DNA from: Nocardiopsis potens DSM 45234
Lineage (GTDB): Bacteria > Actinomycetota > Actinomycetes > Streptosporangiales > Streptosporangiaceae
Assembly: GCF_000341105.1 (NCBI RefSeq)
Contig: NZ_ANBB01000017.1
Location: forward strand, 1 to 64,000
Length of the DNA: 64,000 nt
Direction: 5' to 3'
The translations under genes and the position numbers were made by a program. This document shows positions 35,999 through 45,623 of this stretch, piece by piece (the first letter of the stretch is position 1; each line of letters opens with the position of its first letter). Below the pieces are notes generated by a model, which had not been told where the DNA came from, made no database searches, and saw nothing but the letters and a program-made list of their open reading frames with translations.

Positions 35999-36679
35999 AT
36001 GGCCACCGCAGCATTCAGCCGCTACGCCGATCTCCCGGCACTGATCGGCCTCATGACCGGCGACGAGAAGCACCGTGCCGCATCCGAATCCACCCTCGAC
36101 GTGCTCTGGGTCCTCTACGACCGCATCCTGCGCGTCACCCCGGCCACCGCCGACGACCCCGACCGGGACCGGTTCCTGCTCTCCAAGGGCCACGGCCCCA
36201 TGGCCTACTACGCGATCCTCGCCGCCAAGGGCTTCATCGGCGTCCACGAGCTGCGCGACTGGGCCTCGCACGGCTCCCGCCTGGGCCAGCACCCCGACGG
36301 GGTCCTGGTGCCCGGCGTGGAGATCGGCAGCGGCTCCCTCGGCCACGGCCTCGGCCTGGCCGTCGGCACCGCGCTGGGGCTGCGCGCCCAGGGCCGCACC
36401 GGCCCCCGCACCGTCGTGCTCACCGGCGACGCCGAACTCGACGAGGGCAGCAACCACGAGGCCATCGCGGCCGCCGCCCGGCTCGGCCTGGGCTCGATCA
36501 CCGCCGTGGTCGTCGACAACCGGTCCGCCACGCACGGCTGGCCCGGCGGCATCGCCACCCGCTTCCAGACCGAGGGGTGGACCGCCGACACCGTCTCCGG
36601 CCGCGACCACCGCGCCCTGGAGGCCGCCCTGTCCGTGCGCGACCCGGCCGTCCCGCACGCGGTCGTCGCCCGGGTCTGA
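35999..36679 (+). CDS. Transketolase, N-terminal (TPP-binding) subunit
   Basis: A 226-residue half-transketolase. LLSKGHGPMAYYAILAAKG and GQHPDG are transketolase motifs, and GDAELDEGSNHEA with VVVDN is the TPP/Mg motif (GDG in most family members, GDA here). It needs the C-terminal subunit encoded 68 bp downstream. ATG 35999 is preferred over GTG 35993 because the predicted SoxR promoter would yield an mRNA starting there. Split transketolases are often substrate-specific and apart from the main Tkt; the substrate is unknown. Confidence 0.9.
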   Translation: MATAAFSRYADLPALIGLMTGDEKHRAASESTLDVLWVLYDRILRVTPATADDPDRDRFLLSKGHGPMAYYAILAAKGFIGVHELRDWASHGSRLGQHPDGVLVPGVEIGSGSLGHGLGLAVGTALGLRAQGRTGPRTVVLTGDAELDEGSNHEAIAAAARLGLGSITAVVVDNRSATHGWPGGIATRFQTEGWTADTVSGRDHRALEAALSVRDPAVPHAVVARV

Positions 36680-36747
36680 CCCCCGCCGCCCCGCACCCGC
36701 ACCGAGCCCGCTCCGCACGCCGGGCCGGAACCGAAGGAGGAGCCGCC

Positions 36748-37710
36748 ATGTCCATCGCACCCGCCGCCCGCCGCACCGCCGAGGAGCGGCCCGCCGTCAC
36801 CCGGCAGCCCATGCGCGAGGCGTTCCTGGAGACCGTCGCCGACGCACTGGACACCGACCCCCGCCTCATGGTGGTCCTCGCCGACATCTCCTCCGACCGG
36901 CTGGACGCCGCCGGGGCCCGCCACCCCGCCCGGGTGGTCAACGTCGGCATCCGCGAGCAGCTGCAGATCGGCGTCGCCGGCGGCCTGGCCCTGACCGGCA
37001 TGCGGCCGGTGGTGCACACCTTCTCCTCGTTCCTCGTCGAGCGCCCGTTCGAGCAGCTCAAGCTCGACCTCGGGCACCAGAACGCCGGCGCCGTGCTGGG
37101 CGGCATCGGCGCCTCCTACGACTACGCGGCCGCCGGGCGCACCCACATGGCCCCCGGCGACGTGGCGCTGCTGGACACCCTCCCCGGCTGGACCGTGCAC
37201 GTGCCCGGGCACGCCGACGAGGCCGCCGCGCTCACCCGGGCCGCCCTCCCCGGCGACGACCGGGTCTACCTCCGGCTCGCCATGTACGGCAACGCCGCCG
37301 CCCGCCCGACCGGCCCGCACCTGGTCCCGATCCGCACCGGCTCCGCGCGCTCGGCGGGCGTGGTGGTCGCCGTCGGCCCCATGCTCGACCGGGTCCTCGC
37401 CGCCACCGAGGGGCTCGACGTCACCGTCGCCTACACCACCACCCCGCGCCCGTTCGACCGGGCCGGGCTGCACCGCCTCGCGGCCGCCGCGGGCCACCCC
37501 GACGTCCTTATGGTCGAGCCCTACCTGGCCGGCACCTCCGCGCACGAGGCCGCCGCCGCCCTGGAGGACCGCCGGCACCGCCAGCGCTCCCTCGGCGTCC
37601 CCCGCGGCGCCGAACTCCGCCGCTACGGCACGCCCGCCGACCACGACCGCGCCCACGGCCTGGACACCGAGGGCATCGCCAAGGCCGCCCGCGACTTCTT
37701 CCTGGTCTGA
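36748..37710 (+). CDS. Transketolase, C-terminal (pyrimidine-binding) subunit
   Basis: A 320-residue partner of the upstream subunit. ATG 36748 follows AAGGAGG. VVNVGIREQLQIGVAGGLAL carries the catalytic Glu that activates TPP, and HTFSSFLVERPFEQLKLDL and YDYAAAGRTHMAPGDVALL follow as in transketolase/DXS pyrimidine domains. A C-terminal domain ends RDFFLV. It would form an alpha2-beta2 enzyme with the N-subunit. DXPS synthase is an alternative but less likely, as that is a single chain. Confidence 0.9.
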   Translation: MSIAPAARRTAEERPAVTRQPMREAFLETVADALDTDPRLMVVLADISSDRLDAAGARHPARVVNVGIREQLQIGVAGGLALTGMRPVVHTFSSFLVERPFEQLKLDLGHQNAGAVLGGIGASYDYAAAGRTHMAPGDVALLDTLPGWTVHVPGHADEAAALTRAALPGDDRVYLRLAMYGNAAARPTGPHLVPIRTGSARSAGVVVAVGPMLDRVLAATEGLDVTVAYTTTPRPFDRAGLHRLAAAAGHPDVLMVEPYLAGTSAHEAAAALEDRRHRQRSLGVPRGAELRRYGTPADHDRAHGLDTEGIAKAARDFFLV

Positions 37711-37849
37711 TCCGCCGCACCGAAGCCGCAGGCCACCGCGTGAGCGGGGGTTCCGGCAGGCCGGTGCGGCCCCGGTCGGCGCGCAGCGGCCCGGCGGCCG
37801 GGGGCGGACGGCCGCTCCGGTCCCCGCCAGGCCCCACAATGGGTAGACG

Positions 37850-39631
<1,782 letters not shown>

Positions 39632-39722
39632 CCCCCCGGGGGCGGCAGGCCGGTCCCCCGCACCCCTCCCGCCTCCCGGCCCTGCCGGGCCCGGGGAGCG
39701 CCCCCGGCCGCCCCGGAGGGCC

Positions 39723-40010
39723 GGCCGGTCGGTCGGGCGCGGCGCCTCACGTGGCGGGGGTTCAGGCTGGCGGCGACGGCGCGGGTAGGGCCGGGGCGGA
39801 GGCGGTTGCCCGGGTGTCGGGCCCCACGTGGCGGGGGTTCAGGCTGGCGGCGACGGCGGCGGTGGGGACCGGCCGGTCGGTCGGGCGCGGCGCCTCGCGG
39901 AGCGAAGGTCAAGACGGGCGGCGACGGCGGCGGTAGGGGCGGGGTGCAGGCGTCGCCCGGGTGCGGCGCCTCACGTGGCGGGGGTTCAAGCGGGCAGCGA
40001 GGGGCGGGAG
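39723..40010 (+). repeat. Tandem repeat cluster, left arm (four ~74-bp units)
   Basis: Two unit types alternate. Type A opens GGCCGGTCGGTCGGGCGCGG (39723 and 39871, 148 bp apart) and type B opens GTTGCCCGGG or CGTCGCCCGGG (39805, 39951). The CACGTGGCGGGGGTTCA core recurs at 39748, 39825 and 39972, and GGCGGCGACGGCG recurs in the first three units (a degraded form in the fourth). The first two units share a 34-nt identical block. None of the frames looks coding. Confidence 0.85.
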
Positions 40011-40554
40011 TGGGCGGGGCGCCGGTGAAGGGAGGCGAGCCGCTCGCCTGCGCCCACCAAGGAGCCTTATCCCTATATGCCTGGTTTGCGGCGGGGAACG
40101 GGCGGGGGCGAGGGCGCCCTGCGCACCTCCGCAGCACCCCGATTACATCTACCAGCGAGTAGTAAGCCCTGAGGCTCCCGCCGCCCCCTCGCCGATTACC
40201 TAGAGTGGCCAAACAAGGCCTCTCGGAAGAACAAAAGCGACATTCCACCCCCCGCCTTTGCCCTCCCCGGGTTTCGGCCCCTGCATCCCGGCCTTGCGGG
40301 CGGCTCGAACCCCCGATCGCCGGCCCGGTCGGGGTGATTCGGGCCTCTCGGGGGTCGATCCGGGCCGGGATGCGCGCTCAGGAATCACCGGGGTGCTCTC
40401 GCGGTGCGCAGGGCGCCCCGCCTCGCTGTCACCCTGCGTATTCGTCCAGGTCGGAGAAGTGCTGCGGTTTCAAGGGGAGTCGGCCCCGGCGCCCGGGCGA
40501 CGTGGGAACGGCGCCCCGCCGCTCCGGCCGCCCCGCCCCGCTCTGCCGCACCTG
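40011..40554. other. Core between the two inverted repeat clusters, no gene called
   Basis: A 540-bp segment with AT-richer islands (around 40060-40085 and 40140-40250). A frame from GTG 40205 starts VAKQGLSEEQKRHS with codon use unlike the neighbours, but degenerates into Pro/Arg/Ser-rich residues, so it is at best a gene remnant. No tRNA, terminator or origin motif is visible. Confidence 0.5.
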
Positions 40555-40830
40555 ACCGACCGGCCGGTCCCCACCGCCGCCTTTGCCGCCTGCTTGAACC
40601 CTCACCCCGTGGGGCGCCGTGCCGGACCGACCGGCCGGTGTCCCTGCCTGCCGTCGCTGCCCGTTTGAGCCCCGGCCCTGTGGGGTGCCGCGCTCGGGCG
40701 ACCGCCTTCGCCCCGCCCCTACCTCTGCCGTCGCCGCCGTCTTGACCTTCGCTCCGTGGGGCGCCGCGCCCGACCGACCGACCGGCCGGTGCCCCTCCCC
40801 GCCGTCGCCGTCCGGCTGGATCCCGACCGC
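40555..40830 (-). repeat. Tandem repeat cluster, right arm, inverted relative to the left
   Basis: The same units as at 39723-40010 appear in reverse orientation. GACCGACCGGCCGGT recurs at ~40554, 40625 and 40772, with 40625 and 40772 again about 148 bp apart, and CTTGACCTTCGCTCCGTGGG is the complement of the left unit's GGAGCGAAGGTCAAG. The two clusters make a ~1.1 kb inverted repeat. Confidence 0.85.
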
Positions 40831-40920
40831 CGGCGAGTCGCTCAGGGACAGGTAGTAGCGCTTCTCTGCGCTCGGGGAGCCGCCGGAGCCTGCTCCGCGG
40901 CGCAGCCGGCGCCGCTTCCC

Positions 40921-40984
40921 CGATGATCTTGACGTTGCGGGGGTGTCGGAGCGCTCCGACACCCCCGCAACGTCAAGATCATCG
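40921..40984. repeat. Perfect 64-bp palindrome, copy 4 of the repeat family
   Basis: All 32 pairs match with no loop. It equals copy 2 (22807) except for a paired substitution in the inner arms (GTGTC/GACAC). It lies 12 bp after the marR stop, on the 3' side of that gene. Confidence 0.95.
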
Positions 40985-40996
40985 CCTTGAGGTGGT

Positions 40997-41485
40997 CTAG
41001 CCGTCGAGGGGGGAGAGCACCGAGCGCAGCAGCGCCGCCAGCCGCCGCCGGTCCTTGGCCGGGATCGGCTTCAGCAGTGTCTCCTCGTAGCCCAGTAGGT
41101 CCTCCAGGGCGGCGTCCACCCGGGTCCGGCCCTCGTCGGTGAGGCGCACCAGCACGCCGCGCTTGTCGGCGGGGTCGGGGCGGCGCCGGACCAGGCCGGC
41201 CGCGGCCAGCCGGTCGATGCGGTTGGTCATCGTCCCCGAGGTGACGAGGGTGGCGCGGAGCAGCCGGCCCGGGCTGAGCTCGTAGGGCGCGCCGGAGCGG
41301 CGCAGCTCCGCCAGCACGTCGAACTCCCAGGGCTCCAGGTCGTGCTCGGTGAACACGGTCCGCCGGGCGCGGTCCAGGTGGCGGGAGAGCCGGGAGACCC
41401 GGCTGAGCACCTGCAGCGGCTCCACGTCGAGGTCCGGGCGCTCGGCGCGCCATGCCTCGACCAGACCGTCAACCTCATCGTGCAT
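40997..41485 (-). CDS. MarR-family transcriptional regulator
   Basis: A 162-residue winged-helix regulator. The dimer helix precedes WEFDVLAELRRSGAPYELSP, the recognition part is ATLVTSGTMTNRIDRLAAAG, and the wing is LVRRRPDPADKRGVLVRLTDEG, a standard MarR DPxDKR signature. ATG 41485 has no SD; TAGGGT on the minus strand (41497-41492) ends 7 nt before it, suggesting a leaderless mRNA. A MarR-type dyad overlaps the promoter, so autorepression is likely. The ligand and targets are unknown. Confidence 0.93.
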   Translation of the reverse strand: MHDEVDGLVEAWRAERPDLDVEPLQVLSRVSRLSRHLDRARRTVFTEHDLEPWEFDVLAELRRSGAPYELSPGRLLRATLVTSGTMTNRIDRLAAAGLVRRRPDPADKRGVLVRLTDEGRTRVDAALEDLLGYEETLLKPIPAKDRRRLAALLRSVLSPLDG

Positions 41486-41497
41486 GAGGACACCCTA

Positions 41498-41515
41498 TCT
41501 CTTGATATCAAGATA
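41498..41515. promoter_or_regulatory. MarR operator (TCTTGATATCAAGA)
   Basis: A perfect 14-bp dyad (41500-41513) with partly symmetric flanks, directly upstream of the marR -10 box. TTGATATCAA-type palindromes are standard targets of MarR proteins. Confidence 0.7.
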
Positions 41516-41517
41516 GT

Positions 41518-41657
41518 GTCTTCGGTGTCCGGCCTTTGGTCTTCGGTGCCTGGTCTTCGGTGTCCGGCCTTTGGTCTTCGGTGCCTGGTCTTCGGTGTCC
41601 GGCCTTTGGTCTTCGGTGCCCGGTCTTCGGTGTCCGGCCTTTGGTCTTCGGTGCCTG
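41518..41657. repeat. Four 35-bp tandem repeats
   Basis: Units start at 41518, 41553, 41588 and 41623, with consensus GTCTTCGGTGTCCGGCCTTT then GGTCTTCGGTGCCTG. Only one position varies between units (CCTGG versus CCCGG). GGTCTTCGGTG occurs twice per unit. The length is not a multiple of three and the region lies between the marR promoter and the tetR stop, so it is non-coding. Confidence 0.93.
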
Positions 41658-41691
41658 GTGTTGCATGAGCCTGCCGCGCGGCGCCTCCCGG

Positions 41692-42351
41692 CTACTCCGA
41701 CCTGCGCTTGCGGGAGACCGACTCCAGCCGGGGCCGGGCGTCCAGGTCGGACAGCCCGTTCCAGGCCAGGTTCACCAGGTGCGCCGCCACCACCTCGCGC
41801 TTGGGCTTGCGCACCTCCAGCCACCACTGGCCGGTCAGGGCCACCATGCCCACCAGCGACTGGGCGTACATCGGGGCCAGCTTCGGGTCGTACCCGCGCC
41901 GCTTGAACTCCTCGGCCAGGATGTGCTCCACCTGGGTGGCGATGTCGCTGATCAGGCTCGCGAAGCTGCCGGTGCCGGAGGCGGCGTGCGAGTCGCGGGC
42001 CAGGATGCGGAAGCCCTGGCTGCTCTCCTCGATGTACTGCAGCAGGGCCAGCGCCGCGTTCTCGATCTTGCCCCGGGCGTGGTCGGCGGTCAGCGACTCG
42101 CCGACCATGCCCAGCAGCTTCTGCATCTCGCGGTCCACGACGACGGCGTAGATGCCCTCCTTGCCGCCGAAGTGCTCGTAGACCACGGGCTTGGAGACGC
42201 CGGCCCGCGCCGCGATCTCCTCGATCGAGGTCCCATCGAAGCCGCGCTCGGCGAACAGCTCGCGACCGATGCCGAGGAGCTGCTCCCGCCGTTCCTTGCC
42301 GGTCATCCGCTTGCGGCGGGGCCGGGGCTTCTTCTCTCCCACGGCTTCCAT
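41692..42351 (-). CDS. TetR-family regulator of the adjacent desaturase
   Basis: A 219-residue regulator. ATG 42351 gives MEAVGEKKPRPRRKRMTGKE. The TetR helix-turn-helix is IGRELFAERGFDGTSIEEIA then ARAGVSKPVVYEHFGGKEGI. The C-terminal ligand domain is helical and ends in a basic tail (SVSRKRRSE). It begins 14 bp after the desaturase stop, so the two are one transcript, and the dyads at 43415-43448 upstream of the desaturase are its probable operators. Sensing of acyl-CoA is a plausible inference from the partner. Confidence 0.93.
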   Translation of the reverse strand: MEAVGEKKPRPRRKRMTGKERREQLLGIGRELFAERGFDGTSIEEIAARAGVSKPVVYEHFGGKEGIYAVVVDREMQKLLGMVGESLTADHARGKIENAALALLQYIEESSQGFRILARDSHAASGTGSFASLISDIATQVEHILAEEFKRRGYDPKLAPMYAQSLVGMVALTGQWWLEVRKPKREVVAAHLVNLAWNGLSDLDARPRLESVSRKRRSE

Positions 42352-42365
42352 GATGGTTCCCGACT

Positions 42366-43322
42366 CTAGACGCTCACGCGCTTCGCCGCGAGGCGCTCGG
42401 CGTTGGGCCAGCGGACCTTGGTGGCCCAGCCGAGCTTCTCGAACAGCCAGATGGTGCGGGCGGAGATGTCGACCTGGCCCTTGAGCACGCCGTGCCGGGC
42501 GCAGGTGGGGTCGGCGTGGTGCAGGTTGTGCCAGGACTCGCCGAAGCAGGGGATGGCCAGCCACCACACGTTCCGGGACCGGTCCCGGACCTCGAAGTTC
42601 TCCTCGCCGATGGTGTGGCAGATCGAGTTCACCGACCAGGTCACGTGGTGCAGCAGCGCGACCCGGACCAGACCGCCCCAGAAGAACGCGGTGAACGCGC
42701 CCCACCAGGACATCGTCACCAGGCCGCCGATCGCGGCCGGGGCCAGCAGCGAGAACAGCACCAGCGGGATGAACATCCGGTCGACCCGGACCACGTCCTT
42801 GTCCTTGAGCAGGTCCGGGGTGAACCGCTTCGGCGAGGTCTTCTCCTCGCTGAGGAACATCCAGGCCATGTGCGCGTAGAACAGGCCCTTGGCGACCGAG
42901 CGCCAGTCGTCGCCGAAGCGCCACGGCGAGTGCGGGTCGCCCTCGTGGTCGGCGTACTTGTGGTGCCGGCGGTGGTCGGCCACCCACTTGATCACGCTGC
43001 CCTCGATGGCCAGGCTGCCCGCGACCGCGAGGGCGATGCGCAGCGGCCGGTTGGCCTTGAACGAGCCGTGCGTGAAGTGGCGGTGGAAGCCGACGGTGAT
43101 GCCGAGTCCGCCGATCACGTAGAAGACCGCGCCGATGATGATGTCGGTCCAGGTCAGCCCCCACCCCCAGGCGAAGGGCACCGCGGCCACCAGGGCCAGC
43201 AGCGGGACCAGGACGAAGAAGAAGACGGTGATCCGCTGCGCCTTGCTGGCGCCTTCCGGATCGAGCTCGGGCTCGGGGGCGCGCTTCGCGGCCGCGGGCG
43301 AGCCTTCGGTCACTGCGGTCAT
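42366..43322 (-). CDS. Acyl-CoA desaturase (delta-9 type)
   Basis: A 318-residue membrane di-iron desaturase. The three histidine boxes are intact: HRHFTH (80-85), HRRHH (117-121) and HNLHH near residue 267. Four membrane helices are arranged in two pairs, for example ITVFFFVLVPLLALVAAVPF. ATG 43322 gives MTAVTEGSPAAAKR; the upstream GTG/ATG extension (MHTPPGRT) lies in the promoter side and is less likely. It introduces a double bond into saturated acyl chains, adjusting membrane fluidity. Cotranscribed with the TetR gene. Confidence 0.95.
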   Translation of the reverse strand: MTAVTEGSPAAAKRAPEPELDPEGASKAQRITVFFFVLVPLLALVAAVPFAWGWGLTWTDIIIGAVFYVIGGLGITVGFHRHFTHGSFKANRPLRIALAVAGSLAIEGSVIKWVADHRRHHKYADHEGDPHSPWRFGDDWRSVAKGLFYAHMAWMFLSEEKTSPKRFTPDLLKDKDVVRVDRMFIPLVLFSLLAPAAIGGLVTMSWWGAFTAFFWGGLVRVALLHHVTWSVNSICHTIGEENFEVRDRSRNVWWLAIPCFGESWHNLHHADPTCARHGVLKGQVDISARTIWLFEKLGWATKVRWPNAERLAAKRVSV

Positions 43323-43414
43323 GAGTCCATCCAGCTGTCTCGATGTCACGGCCGTGCGACCCGGAGGGGTGTGCACGCGCGGAAACCGCTCCCGCCACCC
43401 GTACCGCCCGGCTT

Positions 43415-43448
43415 ACCTACGAAACCGTAACCTACGAAACCGTAGGTT
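43415..43448. promoter_or_regulatory. Operator pair upstream of the desaturase operon
   Basis: ACCTACGAAACCGTA is repeated exactly twice back to back (43415-43429 and 43430-43444). The second copy is part of a perfect dyad AACCTACGAAACCGTAGGTT (8-bp arms, 4-bp spacer); the first keeps the TACG/CGTA core. This suits two TetR dimers side by side, about 95 bp before the desaturase start. Confidence 0.75.
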
Positions 43449-43600
43449 TGGCAAGTGGGTCCTTCGGGGAACGAGGGCGGACGGGTGCGCGGCGCGGGCA
43501 AACGCATGTGCGATCCGCGGGGGCGACCGGCTAGGGTTGGCCTTGCGGGACCGGTTCACCGCCCGGGTCGAGGCCCGGGTCGGCGGTGGTTTCCCGTCTT

Positions 43601-43673
43601 TCCCGGGTGGTGTAATTGGCAGCACGGGGTCCTTTGGAGACTTCAGGTTCGGGTTCGAGTCCTGACCCGGGAG
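43601..43673 (+). tRNA. tRNA-Gln (anticodon TTG)
   Basis: The acceptor stem TCCCGGG/CCCGGGA includes the U1-A72 pair usual for tRNA-Gln. The D-arm is TGGTGTAATTGGCAGCA, and the anticodon loop CTTTGGA in stem GGGTC/GACTT (two G-U pairs) gives TTG. The T-arm is TCGGG-TTCGAGT-CCTGA. The discriminator is G; CCA is not encoded. Confidence 0.95.
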
Positions 43674-44102
43674 CATCTCTCTGTCGGCCTGCGCGGACGT
43701 CCGCCGCCGGCGAATCTCACACCAGGGGCGTGAGCCCCCGCCCCTCCGGCCTCCCGCGCCCGCGGCGCTCCCGCGCAACCCCCGGCCGTGCCGCGCGAGT
43801 CCGCGCCGAAGCGCCGGTGGGCGCCTCCGCCCGCCCGTCGTCCACAGGGGTGTGGACCGGTCAGTGAAAGCCGGACGGGCGCATGTATCCTTCCCATGTC
43901 GGCCCCTGGGTCGCCCCTGTTCCGCGTGCGGTGGGCGCTCGTTCGAGCGTCCGCTCCAGCCCTGTGGCCCCGCGGGCCCGCGGGGGCGCCCCGTCGCGTC
44001 GGCGCGGTCACGTCGGCGGCGCGGCCCCGGTCCGTTCCGGGCCTCGGCGTGGCGAGTTCGACTTTTGCACCCATCCGCCAGCGACATGAGGAGTCTCCGC
44101 CA
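43674..44102. other. Intergenic region upstream of glmU
   Basis: 429 bp with no gene seen. The GC-driven open frames have no motif. GAGGAG at 44088-44093 is the glmU ribosome-binding site. Promoters for glmU must lie here but are not identifiable by eye. Confidence 0.4.
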
Positions 44103-45557
44103 GTGAGCGTGAGCCGCCCGGCTGCCGTCATCGTCCTCGCGGCGGGCGAGGGCACCCGTATGAAGTCCAGGCTTCCCAAGGTCCTGCACGAGCTCTGCGG
44201 GCGGCCCATGCTCGGCCATGTGCTCGCCGCCGCCGGCGAGCTCGGCCCCGAGCGGACCGTCGTCGTCGTGGGGCACGGCCGGGAGCAGGTCGCCGAGTAC
44301 CTGAAGGAGGCGGCCCCGCAGGTCGCCACCGCCGTGCAGGACGAGCAGAACGGCACCGGGCACGCGGTCCGGATGGCCGTGCAGGAGCTCGCCGCGCAGG
44401 GCGTCGAGCTCTCCGGCACCGTCGTGCTCGCCTACGGCGACACCCCGCTGCTGCGCGGCCGCACCCTGGCCGACCTCGTCGCCGCGCACGAGTCCGCCGG
44501 CAACGCGGTGACCGTGCTCTCCGCGAAGGTGCCCGACCCGGCCGGCTACGGCCGGGTGGTGCGCGACGCCGGCGGCGCCTTCACCGAGATCGTCGAGCAC
44601 GCCGACGCCGACGAGGCGCAGCGCGCCGTGGACGAGATCAACTCCGGCATGTACGCCTTCGACGGCGCGCTGCTGGCCCGGGTGGTCGACCGGCTCTCCA
44701 CCGACAACGCCAAGGGCGAGGAGTACATCACCGACGCCGTGGCGATCCTGCGCGGCGACGGGCACCGGGTGGACGCCGCCGCCGCCGAGGACTGGGTGGA
44801 GATCCAGGGCGTGAACGACCGGGTGCAGCTCGCCGAGGCGCGCCGGCTGCTCAACGACCGGCTGCTCGAAGCGCACATGCGGGCCGGCGTCACCGTGGTC
44901 GACCCGGCCTCCACCTGGGTGGACGCCGAGGTCGAGATCGGCCGGGACGCGCTGGTCGAGCCGGGCACCCGGCTGCGCGGCCGCACCCGGATCGGCGAGG
45001 GCGCGGTGGTCGGCCCGGGCAGCACCCTGACCGACACCTCGGTGGGCGCCGACGCGGAGGTCCGCGAGACCTACGCGGAGTCGGCCGAGATCGGCCCGGG
45101 GGCCAAGGTGGGCCCCTTCGCCTACCTGCGCCCCGGCGCGGAGCTGCGGGACGGCTCGAAGGTCGGCACCTTCGTCGAGGTGAAGAAGTCCACCATCGGT
45201 GCGGGATCGAAGGTCCCCCACCTCACCTACGTGGGCGACGCCGACATCGGCGAGGGCGTCAACATCGGCGCCTCCTCGGTGTTCGTGAACTACGACGGCG
45301 TGAACAAGTACCGGACCACCATCGGAGACCACGCCCGCACCGGCAGCGACAACATGTTCGTCGCGCCGGTGAAGGTGGGGGAGGGCGCCTACACCGGCGC
45401 CGGCACGGTGGTCCGCAAGGACGTCCCACCCGGCGCGCTCGCGGTCTCGGCCGGCGAGCAGCGCAACATCGAGGGGTGGGTGCAGCGGCGCCGTCCGGGC
45501 ACGCCCGCGGCGGAGGCCGCGGAGCGGGCGCTCGGTGACGGGCAGGACCGCGAATAA
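44103..45557 (+). CDS. glmU: Bifunctional UDP-GlcNAc pyrophosphorylase / GlcN-1-P acetyltransferase
   Basis: A 484-residue two-domain enzyme that makes UDP-GlcNAc for the wall. The uridylyltransferase half has [29 protein letters not shown] and EQNGTGHAV. The C-terminal left-handed beta-helix has hexapeptide repeats and the acetyltransferase motif [20 protein letters not shown] and [12 protein letters not shown] 44103 follows GAGGAG by ~9 nt; a second GTG at 44109 is possible. It leads the glmU-prs-rplY-pth block common in actinomycetes. Confidence 0.96.
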   Translation: MSVSRPAAVIVLAAGEGTRMKSRLPKVLHELCGRPMLGHVLAAAGELGPERTVVVVGHGREQVAEYLKEAAPQVATAVQDEQNGTGHAVRMAVQELAAQGVELSGTVVLAYGDTPLLRGRTLADLVAAHESAGNAVTVLSAKVPDPAGYGRVVRDAGGAFTEIVEHADADEAQRAVDEINSGMYAFDGALLARVVDRLSTDNAKGEEYITDAVAILRGDGHRVDAAAAEDWVEIQGVNDRVQLAEARRLLNDRLLEAHMRAGVTVVDPASTWVDAEVEIGRDALVEPGTRLRGRTRIGEGAVVGPGSTLTDTSVGADAEVRETYAESAEIGPGAKVGPFAYLRPGAELRDGSKVGTFVEVKKSTIGAGSKVPHLTYVGDADIGEGVNIGASSVFVNYDGVNKYRTTIGDHARTGSDNMFVAPVKVGEGAYTGAGTVVRKDVPPGALAVSAGEQRNIEGWVQRRRPGTPAAEAAERALGDGQDRE

Positions 45558-45623
45558 CGTCGCCGGCAGGGCGAACGGCATCGCCGGCTAGGCGAGTGAA
45601 CTGTGTCTGTGGGGGATTCAGAA

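Noticed and set aside
40205-40555. 116-codon frame starting VAKQGLSEEQKRHS
   Set aside because: The start looks protein-like but the rest is Pro/Arg/Ser/Cys-rich and the frame overlaps unrelated GC-rich repeats. It is kept only as a possible remnant.
41536-42369. Open frame with repeated FGAWSSVSGLWSSVPGL
   Set aside because: This is the translation of the 35-bp DNA tandem repeats, whose unit is not a multiple of three, continuing antisense to tetR.
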